Shown: one piece after another, positions 24,129 through 35,232 of the stretch
Numbering within the stretch: the stretch's first letter is position 1
Layout: every line of letters starts with the position of its first letter
Source of the DNA: Moniliophthora roreri
Taxonomy: Eukaryota > Basidiomycota > Agaricomycetes > Agaricales > Marasmiaceae
Reading direction: 5' to 3'
DNA length: 64,000 nt
Assembly (NCBI GenBank): GCA_001466705.2
Contig: LATX02000210.1
Location: forward strand, 310,001 to 374,000
Position numbers and translations under genes: made by a program
Notes under the pieces: generated by a model
Seen by the model: the letters and a program-made list of their open reading frames with translations, nothing else
What the model was told of the DNA's origin: nothing
Database searches by the model: none

Positions 24129-24380
24129 TTATTTTTCAGAAGTTAAGCCGCATCCCATTGCGACGGGCCGTAGCTTTGCCATCAGGGCTGCCTCGTGAGT
24201 CGTATCAGTCTGATGATTTCAGCGAATTACATTTACTCACTGAGGAAGGAAACATACCTTGGCGCACAAACCTCGCATTTTCGCATTCTGGGAAAACTTG
24301 AGTAGCCTAAGAAACGCCCTCCCGGATGGAAATTGATGCGTCTTTAACCAGATGATAGACTTCTTCACCGGATTCGCCAT
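24129..24380 (-). CDS. small hypothetical basic protein
   Basis: ATG 24380 gives MANPVKKSIIWLKTHQFPSG and LLKFSQNAKMRGLCAK. A donor gtatgttt then joins, through a 67-nt intron, to AALMAKLRPVAMGCGLTSEK and TAA 24129. The product is about 61 residues, strongly basic, and not recognised. It lies only 60 bp upstream of GH105 copy B in the same orientation. Support is reading-frame coherence across one intron; it may be spurious. Confidence 0.35.
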
Positions 24381-25230
24381 GGTCCGACGTGTCTCCGGGC
24401 GATTGCCGTCGAACTTACCATACGAATGAGGAGCTTCTATTCATCATATTCCAGTGGAAGAAGAGATTAGCAGTCGTTGATATCATCGAGCCCAACGCCA
24501 ACCTCTGGACAGTGCAACCGACGACCGGACCAAGAATGAGAGTATTTTCGAAAAGGCGAATAACGCCATGCGTTGTCCACACCGAGTGGGTTATTCAACA
24601 TCACTACTTTCGGTATGCTAGCGGTGTACTCAAGTGGATGTATTACGGGCTCTTTGATAAGACACGGTGAGTCCGGTAGCTGAAAGTTTCTACCAAGTTA
24701 GTCCCTAGATGAGTGAGTTACAACACAGCTGCGAGCTGACTTGGTACACACCATTTTTCATGCGGAGTCATCCCTTTCTCGGCATCTTAAGCGATTCTTC
24801 ATATTCTCTACATGGGCATGCCAAGTAGACTGCTTTTGTGAATGGACAATCGGGCGTTCGTGTGTTTATAATCCGAGGTGAACGAAGTAGCAGAGGACCG
24901 CCATCCGTGTCACTACATGATAACAACATGGACAAACAACACCACCCTTCTTAGCTTCAAGTTAGAGTAATGATTTCACCTTCTCGAGACGATGTTTTCG
25001 ATACGTAGGCTCGGATTGACATTCATTTATGCGAGGCAATCAAGCTTTGGATATTACGGCTCATGAGAAAGCTGATAATTGCCCAAAGTTTTTGAATTCA
25101 AGTCATAAGCATAGAGTAATACCTAGGCAATCGGAAGAAAAAGAGTGCATATGACCTAGCTGGTGAGCTGACCGGCGAGGATGTGCAGAATAGTACATCA
25201 TGTCGATACGACTTTATGAGATCCAGACGT
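24381..25230. other. intergenic stretch left of RPL31
   Basis: A plus-strand open frame at 24389-24670 encodes 93 residues without a recognisable motif. The remainder is AT-rich and without signature. No gene supported. Confidence 0.4.
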
Positions 25231-25819
25231 TTACTCTGCGTCGACAACGACAGTTTGGAGGCCCTCGAATAGGAATGAGTATATGGTCGAAGACAGTCGA
25301 GGGATAGAATACCTTGAAGGATGGGACGGGAACGTGCGATGCGTATGTGTAGAGCTTCTCCTTGGCGTTCTCGTCGTCGTTTCGTTTTCCTGTTTACCTG
25401 TGAGAGCCTATCCTTCTATAATCTCGATCAACAACGTACTCTCGAGTTTGACTCTCATTCGGTGGGGTACGCTCTTGATACCTTGCGACCATAGTGCTTG
25501 GTTCAACTTGGGGTCAAGTCTCACGTCCGTCGTTCCCATCGCCTTCTGTGCAAACTGAATGACAGATTTCACAGCCCAAGGCGCCCGCTTCTTAAATGAC
25601 CTTCCATGAACCCGCTTGTGAAGGTGTATGGTGTACTCCCTGGTGACGACGTCCTTGAGGGCGGAGCGGGTCTTGCCGCCAGTCTAAGAGAAGAATCTGA
25701 GTCCTTTCTCTTTATCTCCAAAAAACGCGAAATAAACCTTTTTCTTCTGCACGGGAGCCTGATATCACGCAAATCAGAATCAAGGGTTCGCCATTCCAAG
25801 CGCAAGGACGACGTACCAT
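25231..25819 (-). CDS. RPL31: 60S ribosomal protein eL31
   Basis: Component of the large ribosomal subunit near the peptide exit tunnel. The ATG is at 25819-25817 and is directly followed by a donor (gtacgt), so the first coding exon is only the start codon. The next exon is APVQKKK. After another intron comes [60 protein letters not shown] and [18 protein letters not shown]. Then [20 protein letters not shown] with PVPSFK, and the last exon [10 protein letters not shown] with TAA 25231-25233. All eL31 landmarks are present and the length of about 122 residues is normal. Four introns split it so finely that no exon stands out as a long frame. Confidence 0.95.
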
Positions 25820-26231
25820 TGATCTTGAGGTTGTCGGTGACGATGAGCAGGGCAATTTTTGGTGATAGCGTCGATTCCCTGCAAGCCACCCGGCAAATGC
25901 CGACGGAAGTGACCGAAGAACTGTACAGTTGAAGCTACATTTACGTGACTGACTAGACCCCTTCCCAGACCTTTGGTCCTTTAGATTGAATTGGTACAGA
26001 AAGTCCGCCACACTTGGGTACTGGATTTGCTTATCGACTCTTATGAGTGACTTGGCGACCGAATTCCAAAGGTTCCAGATGGAAAGTGGATAAACGCTTT
26101 GCAGTGATAAATGCATGCCTACCCCGATGTGGACCATCGCACTAGCGTCGAATATCAGGCGTACAAACTGCTTTCGACAGGACTCGAACAGAACACCCTT
26201 TGCTTTCCGTACACCAGACTAGTCATTCAGA
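25820..26231. other. divergent promoter between RPL31 and the CFEM gene
   Basis: About 410 bp. Probably holds the RPL31 5' leader on the minus strand and the CFEM promoter on the plus strand. No separate gene supported. Confidence 0.45.
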
Positions 26232-26856
26232 ATGCGCCCTTTTATTGCCCTTTCGATCCTAGCCGCTTTCGCAGCATTCGTGTCGGCTCAAAACCTTTCC
26301 AGTGAATGTTGATGACTGGTAGCCCGAAGACAATCGTTTACGCTAACCTGATATCACGTCAGCGTGTGCTTTTACTTGTATCACTGGTGCAGACGCTGGC
26401 GGTTGCGGGATGGATAACAAATGTCTCTGCTCTAACCAGGCCTTTGTCGAAACTCCACAAAGTGTATCACGAACTCTTGCTCTGGTGATGACCTTCAAAC
26501 TGCTATTTCCGCTGCGCAGGAACTTTGCGCTGCTTCCGTGTGTTGACCTTCATCTAAACGTGTCATTTCTCCTCATGGGTTGATATGCTATAGAGTGCCT
26601 CCTTGTCTGCACCCACTGCCAGTGGTACCAGCGCTGGCAGGTAATCCTACCACTACCCTTGTGTGTACTAAGGTTAATCTCTTGTAGCATGCCAACATCC
26701 GCTCCTTCCAATGCTGCTACTGCTCAAGGCATCAACAGTATCGCTGCCCTTGTCGGGGCTGGCCTCGTGGTATTTGCCTTACGAACCCCTTTCCAAGCAC
26801 ACGCGTACCACGCTCCTTTCGTATCCCTTCCGTCACTTTGGTTAATTTTGGAGTAG
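26232..26856 (+). CDS. CFEM-domain GPI-anchored wall protein, reading frame broken by one base
   Basis: Exon 1 (26232-26301) is a signal peptide, MRPFIALSILAAFAASVSAQ. Exon 2 from 26363 gives STCAFTCITGADAGGCGMDN, then KCLCSNQAFVETPQ, and in a different frame CITNSCSGDDLQTAISAAQ with ELCAAS. Together the segments hold the eight cysteines of a CFEM domain. One base appears to be missing between 26458 and 26463; no intron of plausible size fits there. After two further introns come SASLSAPTASGTSAGSMPTS and a hydrophobic stretch (INSIAALVGAGLVVFAL), typical of a GPI-anchored CFEM protein in wall structure, haem uptake or host sensing. Either a recent pseudogene or a base error in the assembly. 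The C-terminal extension to 26856 is also unusual. Confidence 0.8.
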
Positions 26857-27124
26857 CGTTATGGAAATTCCACCTGCCACACCCACGAACCCATCCAAAT
26901 TATGAGAGAACAATCCGGTCAGCGTATCAGTTCTACTGGCCACTTGATTTACGGGTTCGTCGTCGTCACATATCACTGACAGACAGAATCCGAAATGATT
27001 CCTGAGAAGCCATCCTTTTAACTCAAGCATCATAACTTCCCTTCTGGCAACGTTATCCTTCCCACCAAACACCCGGCCCGCTTCTGAGGTTCTCAAGATT
27101 AACGTCTCTGGCCGAACTGGCCGA

Positions 27125-27583
27125 TTACAATCCGCTGATCAATAGATTCCTTTGCAACCTGGAGAGGAAACATTCTCTGTGCACGACAAAGGAAAGAGCG
27201 CTATCAGACGCTGTCGATGTTTCGGATCCTGTATCACATCACGTAGATTGATTAGACCAACACATGTTAGTTTGGGAATTTTCCAGCTGAAAGGAGATTA
27301 CGCTCTCTGATATGGGAGAGGTCGGATTTCTGGTAGGCCTGGATCATGACATTCCGGCCAGTTTTTTCGACGATTTCAGTTCCATTGGAAATGCCACCTT
27401 TCTCAGCGCTACATAACACATCTATCTGTCGATCGACGGCGTCCTGTGAAGTTCAAACATATATAAGCACAAAGTGTCATCACTGTGTCATCTGATGTCT
27501 ATGCCGACGGGAAACTTGAAGGGACCTCATGCATGGATAGCTTGTGGGTAGCGCTTGCTGACTTTTGAGGTAGTTCGCATCAT
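27125..27583 (-). CDS. small hypothetical protein
   Basis: Tentative three-exon model. ATG 27583 gives MMRTTSK, then DAVDRQIDVLCSAEKGGISN and GTEIVEKTGRNVMIQAYQKS with DLSHIRE. A gtaatctcc donor leads to RSETSTASDSALSFVVHREC and FLSRLQRNLLISGL with TAA 27125. The second exon is clearly protein-like in composition, but I do not recognise the family. The first exon is short and its 118-nt intron is longer than neighbours, so the 5' end is unsure. It lies just downstream of the FAD monooxygenase on the same strand. Confidence 0.4.
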
Positions 27584-27798
27584 CCGGATGTCTTCACAAG
27601 ACTATATAAGATCAGATGCAGACACAACCGGAAAACCGGTATTCAGAACCACATAACTTTCATCACGAAAACCCCAAAGAACTTGATCCAGATACACATA
27701 CAGAAACACGATAAGTACTAGTAATCCTTCCTTTACATGAATGCATGAATGATATATGTACACATAGATGGTTAGCACGGTGACATATGGGAACCTCC

Positions 27799-29671
27799 CT
27801 AGTGGTTCGATATCGATACTTCGACAGTTGGCGTCGGCGGAGTGAAAAAGTTCGCACCATTCCGACTGTTTTGCCTTGAAACCAGGGCGCCCCACTTGGT
27901 CCACCAGTCATCTGCCTTTTCTGAGGCATCAAACGGGTAAAACTTTAACTCCTCGCCCCATATATCCCAGAAACTCTGTTCGCTCATCTTATCCCACCCA
28001 GCAGTTCCCCATCGAAGTTTGGCATCCCTCAGCTTCTGCTCGGGCCCTTTTGGGAGGGTAAACATAAGCCGATTTCGGTTCTCGTATCTGTCTGCCTCTC
28101 GACACCGAGGTAACCGGAGTTCCTCATATGCGGAAAGAAGCCGAGGGAGGTCTTCTTTAGCCTGTATCCGAGAGAGCAGGCTTCCCAGTATCTCTGCATC
28201 TTCAAGGCACATAGCTGTAGGTTGGACACCTCCCGGCTAATTATTCACGGATCAATAGGGATTTTCGCCACAGGCACGTCTCCACTCACTACTAAAGGAT
28301 GTGCGGCTTCGCCGACCAGCACCAAGTGACCATTATCACAGACCAGACTGTCGAAAAGCGGGCGATTCGCGTAAGATGTCGGGATAGTGTATTCAGCTAG
28401 CTGAAGCAGCTTCCGGACGCTAGACGATACTCTCAGTGGGATCACCTTCAAAGGTATAGTGAATGGGAACTCACGATGGTTCAAAACGATCGTAGTCTAG
28501 ATCAAAGTGGTCAACTGAGTATCTCTTGGTCCAATTTTCGCGGTATTCCGAGAGGTCGTCGTCGATTGAATAGCTGAGGAGAAGGCTGTACTCTTTTGAG
28601 GCATGCTAAGCTCCTCAGTTAGAAACGTGGCAGGTGATCGGACAACTGGATTGAATCCCACCGACAGATGACCTTGACACAGATAACTGTCGCCGAGCCA
28701 TATTTTTATCTGCCGAATAGTCAGCGAAACGAATTTTTTTTGTGTGCAGGTGACTGAAATTGATCACGTACCTCCGTAGTCTTTATCAGATGCTTGAGAT
28801 CTTCATCATCTCTCATTCGGTCGGTAGGAATTGTGAAGAGTAAGGTTATTTGATCTGATGAGAATTCGTCTTCTTGCACCTCTTTTGGCAGTAGACACTT
28901 TCGGGTCAGACCTCTCTGACCGTCAGCTCCGACGACCAGGTTTGGAATAATTCTCTCTCCGTTCGCCAATACGACAGCTCCTGAGAGTGAGTCGAGCCCG
29001 GCGACCTGCATGTTGTAGCGAATCTCTACACCCTCCCTAAGCGCGATATCGAGTAATATTGAATGAAGATCTCCGTGCTAAGTAAGAAAGTGTACCTTAG
29101 TCCTAGTTGATACAGCCGCCAATGGAATGATCCTACCTGCATAAGGCGAAAATCTGCCAGAAGATCTGCGAACTGTTCTTCGTGAAGAGTAATGCATCCG
29201 ATATCTTTTCCAGTTTCGCCTTAAACCCTGCCTGATTAGCCATTTGAAGCACTATATGGTAATGGTATCATATGGTAATGGTATTACCATATAAGAACGT
29301 CAACTGAGAACATTTCACTGCATGTTTTGCCAGATATGGCTGGAGACCCCAGTGATTCAGTACCCTTGTCATATTAGGTGGAGACCTAAACATATAAGAG
29401 TCTCAAGAGTCAAGAGAACGAATCGGTAACTCGGGTGTAACCATACCGTAATCCTCCGCGACTCTTTGCAAACATTTAAGTCGACATGGTTCTGCAGTGA
29501 AGAGAGATGAGAACGTACCCGTTCGCGCCCATCTGTTTGTTCCAGCACAACCACTCTGTGTCCTCCTCTTTGCAACGAATATGCTGCAGCAAGACCCGCA
29601 ATACTTCCTCCGATCACAACAATCTCCAATGAAACCTGAGCTTTTCGGACGTTCATGACATGACCAGGCAT
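27799..29671 (-). CDS. FAD-dependent monooxygenase (salicylate hydroxylase/PHBH-like)
   Basis: A class A flavoprotein that would hydroxylate an aromatic or polyketide-like substrate using NAD(P)H and O2. It begins MPGHVMNVRKAQ (29671, alternative 29656), then VSLEIVVIGGSIAGLAAAYS, the dinucleotide-binding GxGxxG-like motif, with VVVLEQTDGRER. Next come SPPNMTRVLNHWGLQPYL, a stretch HGDLHSILLDIALREGVEIR, and IPNLVVGADGQRGLTRKCLL. Then the second FAD site LVLVGEAAHPLV spliced to PGGVQPTAMCLEDAEILGSL, LRLPRCREADRYENRNRLMF and a C-terminus ending TVEVSISNH at 27799. All family hallmarks are present. The substrate is unknown and no cluster of secondary-metabolite genes surrounds it. Confidence 0.9.
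29254..29292. repeat. 16-bp direct repeat plus inverted copy in an intron
   Basis: ATATGGTAATGGTAT occurs at 29254-29268 and again at 29270-29284, followed at once by the inverted word ATTACCATAT to 29292. In the sense of the minus-strand monooxygenase gene the array sits at the 5' splice site of a 68-nt intron, whose donor is gtaatacc. Confidence 0.85.
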
Positions 29672-30491
29672 TGACCCCCACTTGAGGACGTAAAATCGAG
29701 GAGAATGACAAAGGGCTTGGACAATAACGGGATAGAAAGGTGGGAAAGAAAGTCGACAGCACAACAAAAGACAGTATACATATATAGTCTTATATGAACG
29801 GCGCCATCAGATGGTCTTGATTACAGGCATCACGGCCCATTCGGAGAGACGACCATGATGGAAACGTGGTTAGGGTGCCCCTTCTTCGCTTTTGTGCTCG
29901 TTTTGACTGCTGTGGGCGAGGAACTAATGGAAGCTGAGACAAAGGGGCCGATGATGATATTTGCCAAAGAAGGAGAAGCGTTTTGTGGTTGTGATGTCCG
30001 GTCAACAAGAGAAAGACCGGTTCCGGTTTGGTGATGCAAGCTCTCTCCACAACTCATTCCTAAACTCGCGGACCAAATCTCCAAACACTTCCTCCTAGGC
30101 ATGGTTCCTTTTCGTGATGTCACATTCAAAATGGCCAGAAAAAAACGAAATAAAATTTATATGACCGCCGCCACCAAGGGCCTGGGAAGAACTTGGCGAA
30201 TTAAACACAATTCAGCATCGACAACTGAACTCTACGTCGAGCAATGCTTTCATCACTCCGCTGAGCGCTCTCATGTCGAACAGCGACACCGCTTCATCTT
30301 AATGAACAGGGATGACAGCGATGAATGTTCGACGTCAATACTGTAGACACCGAGCTCCCTGACCATCAATCCGTGGTAAAACAGACCCGCATCGAAACAC
30401 TACTTCGACCTGTAATCTGGAAGTGGAAGTGCCAAAAAAAATACGAAAAAAGTTCCATCACATACAGTGTAATGGTGATTGAGCCAATATT
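29672..30491. other. intergenic stretch upstream of the monooxygenase
   Basis: Short protein-like stretches appear on both strands (a minus frame ending near 29830; a plus frame from 29861 of about 59 residues), but none shows a family motif or consistent splicing. No gene supported. Confidence 0.35.
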
Positions 30492-30767
30492 TCATCTGTC
30501 CTCCGTGTAGCTAATGGACTCCAGAAAGGAATTGCTGCGTGAAAATTCCAAAGAACCGGCAGCCGTAGAACGAATATACAGAGCATCCGCAACCATCTGC
30601 ATATCGGCCCATGACTGCGATTCGAGCAGAATTGTCGACCAGAGATTGTCTCCTTCACCAATTTGTCTCTCCGGTTCAACCGCTGACCAGTCCAACTCGA
30701 AAACTCCCGTACGGGCATAACGTGGGTCAGAATGCGTGGCCTCTTGTTTAGTATAGGCATTGGACAT
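30492..30767 (-). CDS. hypothetical protein, possibly the last exon of a larger gene
   Basis: ATG 30767 opens a 91-codon frame starting MSNAYTKQEATHSDPRYART, with VFELDWSAVEPERQIGEGDN, LWSTILLESQSWADMQMVAD and a Ser-rich end to the stop at 30492. Acidic and aliphatic composition looks like real protein. A second minus-strand frame at 30889-31113 could be an upstream exon, but I could not connect the two by a good splice. Not recognised. Confidence 0.35.
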   Translation of the reverse strand: MSNAYTKQEATHSDPRYARTGVFELDWSAVEPERQIGEGDNLWSTILLESQSWADMQMVADALYIRSTAAGSLEFSRSNSFLESISYTEDR

Positions 30768-32469
30768 TCGGCTGAATTCAGCTCTGAGAGCATATCAGAG
30801 CCGCAAAGTCTATAAACCTTAAACCATGCGTGTCTAGACTGAGTGCTCCACAGCGCTTCCGATTCCGAAGTTATCGCTGTCTGTTATATCAGTTTGGATT
30901 TGGATGATGGGAGCCGGCGTGAATGGAAGGCATGTAGAGTAGTGTATTCCCTGTCACGCGAAACGCGACTTTTCCGGCGGTTCTTGTTACAGTAAAGCCG
31001 CAACTTTCGGATAGATCTCCCAAAAGTAAAAGTCCATTGAAGTACATTGGGTTAGCTCTTGAGATAATGCAGGGCGAGATAGAGGTTGGCGGGGGGGCCT
31101 GAGAGGTCCTCATGCCAGATCAGATACTAATATACTTTGCTCGGGTCGAGAGCATAGCTCTAGTCGTCTGATCTACCTCCTGAAGAGGTTCTACAGATGA
31201 GCAAAGCAGGAAGTGGTCAACTGCGGTGTGGTGATGCACATATGCTTGTTGTGCTCACGTTATTTCTACTAGCAGCCTCGAAAATAGGCATGGCGGACTC
31301 TTACATCAACGGTGGATGAGTGTAATGACCAAGGTAGTGAATTACTTTGTTTCGTGGGGTCCAGTTACTGCGTAGTCCATAAGAAGAGCTGTCGTACAAA
31401 TAGATAGATTGCGGAAAGTATTTCGTCCTCTCCACGAGATCACGGCTACATTCGTTGGTAAATCCGCGGTCAAGAACCTACCCCACATGCTGGAAACAGC
31501 CGATGGGAAGCACATAGGAATATCCCTCTGCTGTATTCAAACAAGCGGGGCGCAGGTTCTGGAAATGCGCATGACGAGGGAAATCTGAGGTGATTGCAAT
31601 CAATGGCTTTGGCGTGATTGGATGATTGTGACAAGACTGAGTCCAAACTGGGCCTGATTGCCAGCAGGTCGATCAGAAAATGAGTGTGCGAAAGAAAAGG
31701 TTCGATTCGGGAGGCGATGAATAAGGAAAACCCTGAAGTTTGAGTGCCATCATGAGGACCATCTGGTGCGGAGAAGCTGGGTGATTAGCGGTATTGGATG
31801 ACATGTCGAATTGACTAGAGGTGGATATCCATAGAAGCCCGTGAGGCAGAACGTTGTTGCACGAACTGAGGGGTACTGGACGGACTCACACTCCCCAACA
31901 AAGGCGACATGGGAGCGGAAGACAAGAAGGGTGATACGAAATCGCAATTTACAGCAGGAGAGTAAGCGGAGAAGCGCCGGCATTTCCCAGCAAGGTGACG
32001 CCATGTGCCGTTGACCTGTAATTTTTTTCCGAACGACTCGGCCAAATGGTTTCGTTTCACCCATCATGACCTGGATGGGACGAAGAACCTCCGATGAAGA
32101 TACTCAGATATGCTAAGAGTGCTACGGTTATGGCATGGGGACGTGATATTAATGCATTGCTCCTTTTTTCAGGTACGATTCTTCTGGAATGTCTTCCTTC
32201 TGGTGTGGGACATTGATCAGCAGAACCCTCCACAGAATCTGCAGATCCTTTGTGGACAGAACTGGCTATCGCGTGTATTCACTTGTTTCGGGCTTGCCAT
32301 TTGATTCCGACAACTTTGGACAATCGTTGACTATTTTACAATTCCAGACGCTTATTGCTTTCAAACCGATGACACACCATGGTTCTTTTCCAGAACTTCT
32401 TCGGCCCTCCATAGCTTATAAGCCTGCTGCTCCAAGCACAAGGACACCAGGACCCACCACTTCTAGCCT
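30768..32469. other. long intergenic stretch
   Basis: About 1.7 kb. Only unlinked minus-strand frames (30889-31113, 31750-32067) without motifs. No repeat, RNA gene or transposon signature noticed. Confidence 0.35.
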
Positions 32470-34315
32470 ATGATGCAGGAGCTCTACAATCACCCCCTAT
32501 TTCGCATTCGAAACGAGTTTCTATCCAAAGACGAGAGCGTCGCATTATCCTACCGTCGCGCTCGTCTCGTATTGCGAAGTTATGGTCAGCTCTGTTTCTC
32601 CGAATGCATACACAGTCTCTGACAGCTTCAATAGCCCTGACTGCCAATGATGTACAATTCTGTTCTTCAAGATTCTGGGCCATGATGACCGACCCTATTT
32701 GCTCCTTGGATACCGCCATGTTCACCATACTCGCTGCCCACGTCGGTCTCGCTATCGGCACCCTTTCACGTCATTTACACCGTCGTCCCGATCTCCGTCC
32801 TTTGATGGACAGGTTACTACGGCTCGATACTGTTGGTATCTATCTGCTCACGGAAAGGGGACACGGCCTAGATGCTTTCAATATCGAGACTACAGCCACG
32901 AAAACAAATGATGGCTTCATACTCCATACACCTCGTGAAGAGGCGACCAAGTAAGTCGACTATGCTCCGCACACCATGTGAAGTCTCTCATGAGTTGTAT
33001 AGATTCATGCCGGCATCAACACCGGCTTTTGGGATACCCAAAGTTGCCCTTGTAATGGCGCGAATGATTGTCGATGGCCAGGACCGAGGCTCCAGGTTCT
33101 TCATCGTTCCGATCTGTAACGAACGCGAAATGTACCGGGGAGTGATCTCTAGTCGCCTCCCGACACGCAGTGGCACCAACCCTCTGGACTTTTCCATCAC
33201 GCGCTTCGATCATGTCCATCTACCTCCTTCAGCACTCGTAGCATCAGACATCGATGATCTGTCTGTGCCCGAACGTCCATTAGAAGCGTGGTGGGAAGAG
33301 ATCTGGAGGATTCAACTCGGCACGTTGGCCGTTCCCGCCCCTTGGATTTCTGCTATGAAAGCTGCAGCCTATATTGGTGGCAAGTACTCGATGCATCGCT
33401 CTATTATTGGCACGAGGAATCGACCAACGGCGATCATATCATTTCGCACGCAGCAGTGGCCAATTCTCAATACTACGGCAGTTTCCATGATTATGGCCAA
33501 CTGGTATCCTCGTGCTGTCCGATATGCCATGGAGGAGACGAAGGACCACCGTATCAGACATGCAATGTCTGTCATCGTGAAAGCAACTGTCTGTCGACAT
33601 TTCCAGCGAACAGTCCCCGAGGTTGCCGAGCGGTGTGGTGCCCAGGGAACCTTTGAACATAATTATATGGCCCGCATTGAGGTGAGATTAGCGTCCTAAC
33701 TATGTATCAGGCACATTACTGAGTGCTTCGTAGAATGACGCAAAAGGCGTCATCATAGCAGAAGGGGACGTAGTACCCCTCTGCATCCGCTTATTTTCGG
33801 AGTTGCTACAAGGACGCTACCAAGTACCCCTCCCACCTCCCGAAAGCTCGCTTCTAGCACGACATGCGTGGTCAATACTAGACGAGAACACTCAACTCCT
33901 TTACTCCGTTGATGACCACCGGAGCGATTCCTTTAACTGCCTCATCCTCCCCCAGTCACAATCTGCTATTGAAGCAATTGGCCATGCAATGGCCTACGCG
34001 GCTGCTGTTGAAGCGAAGCTTCCTCAGCCAATTTTGGATGTCTATGAATGCTCTGTCATTCGCCAAGATCCTGCCTGGTACTCTGAGCAAGCTGGATTGA
34101 CTCGCATGGATCAGAGACTTCGCGAGGATGCCGCAATTTCATCTGCGATGCCTCATCTAGACGATTACCTCCAGGATCTTCAGATCGAAAACTATGTTTC
34201 CGCTCCCATCGTATCGGATGAGTCTTGGAAATCGTACGCCTTGTCGCTTCCAACCTATACAGGGAATGCATCCCCAACTCCCGCCGTGATAGAACATTTC
34301 CAAGCGATGCTGTAA
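32470..34315 (+). CDS. acyl-CoA oxidase / acyl-CoA dehydrogenase-like flavoprotein
   Basis: Would oxidise fatty acyl-CoA in beta-oxidation, most likely in peroxisomes. The start at 32470 gives MMQELYNHPLFRIRNEFLSK and DESVALSYRRARLVLRSYG, spliced to ASIALTANDVQFCSSRFWAM. The substrate/FAD region is LLTERGHGLDAFNIETTATK, NDGFILHTPREEATKFMPAS, then ISSRLPTRSGTNPLDFSITR, FDHVHLPPSALVA and MHRSIIGTRNRPTAIISFRT. Exon 4 holds the C-terminal domain and ends VIEHFQAML at 34315. Three introns are placed. About 565 residues is shorter than fungal acyl-CoA oxidases of about 680; the C-terminus lacks an SKL-type peroxisomal signal. A missing N-terminal exon is possible. Confidence 0.85.
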
Positions 34316-34575
34316 TATGGGTGTGTGCGGTACTTTTATCGCCAAGTCATTCCTCTTCTTCCCTCCTCTTCCCTCCTAGCCTTGTCTGTATCATTATTGA
34401 ATTATCTCATTATCTGTTATGATACCCACGATGTAACAATTTCACGCTATCTCACGCCCCTGTAATCAAAAGCTCTTCTTGAACCCTTAACTTTGTGACC
34501 CCTGACTTTTTTTGAGTTCCTAATTGGACGGAAATACCGAATGGAGTACTTTCTCAACCCACGAGGTTTGCAATA

Positions 34576-34924
34576 CTAGCACTCGCCATAGTAGACGGGC
34601 CCTCCAAGCGGCCGCAAAAGACCAGTGAGTGCAGGAAACAAAAAATATCGCCCTATGTTATACTGGCGAGTTGTTTCATTATTTTGTTTCTTACCATATC
34701 TTCTCCCCTTGATGATTTTGGGACTCAGGAAATCAGAAACCGTAAGTGAGATGATTTCTTGGTCCTGATCAAGGTCGGTCCGACACCTTAGCGACTTTAG
34801 CTTCCAGACACACGTCACTTTCCCCTGCGGGTCGAAGATCAAGTTGAACAGTTCACATCCGAGTACTTCTCTCGGGTAAATATCCGGTGGACATAAATGG
34901 ATCGCTCCGTGGATATCGATGGTA
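34576..34924 (-). CDS. unrecognised gene, 3' part
   Basis: The frame read from 34924 gives TIDIHGAIHLCPPDIYPREV, then LFNLIFDPQGKVTCVWKLKS, RCRTDLDQDQEIISLTVSDF and KIIKGRRYG. A donor gtaagaaac then splices to GPVYYGEC and TAG 34576. The acceptor ctaaag at the start implies at least one more exon upstream. A protein-like stretch in another frame (VPFSGSPHPNPYAQFRPSF, 34940-35060) may belong to it. Several cysteines, no known motif. Confidence 0.35.
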
Positions 34925-35232
34925 CTTTAGCTAAGCCTCCATAATCCATCGGGGAGTGGTGTCCTACGAAAGACGGTCGGAACTGCGCGTACGGATTGGG
35001 ATGTGGACTCCCAGAAAACGGGACTTGGCCTGTATATTGGACCTGGACTTCCTTTACAGACGAGAGGCGCCACTTTCCAAACCGTTACTATCTCTCACAG
35101 TTTTCGCATGTTTTAACTTTGTGAATATATTATTTATCTTTTATAGCACTGCATGAATAGAGACCGATTTAAGAGCGGGTCTTGCGGGCGGTCGTTGTGG
35201 AGCTAGAGGGAAATATTCGAAAGACTCGATCC

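Noticed and set aside
24389..24670. 93-codon plus-strand frame
   Set aside because: No motif, no splice partners and atypical composition.
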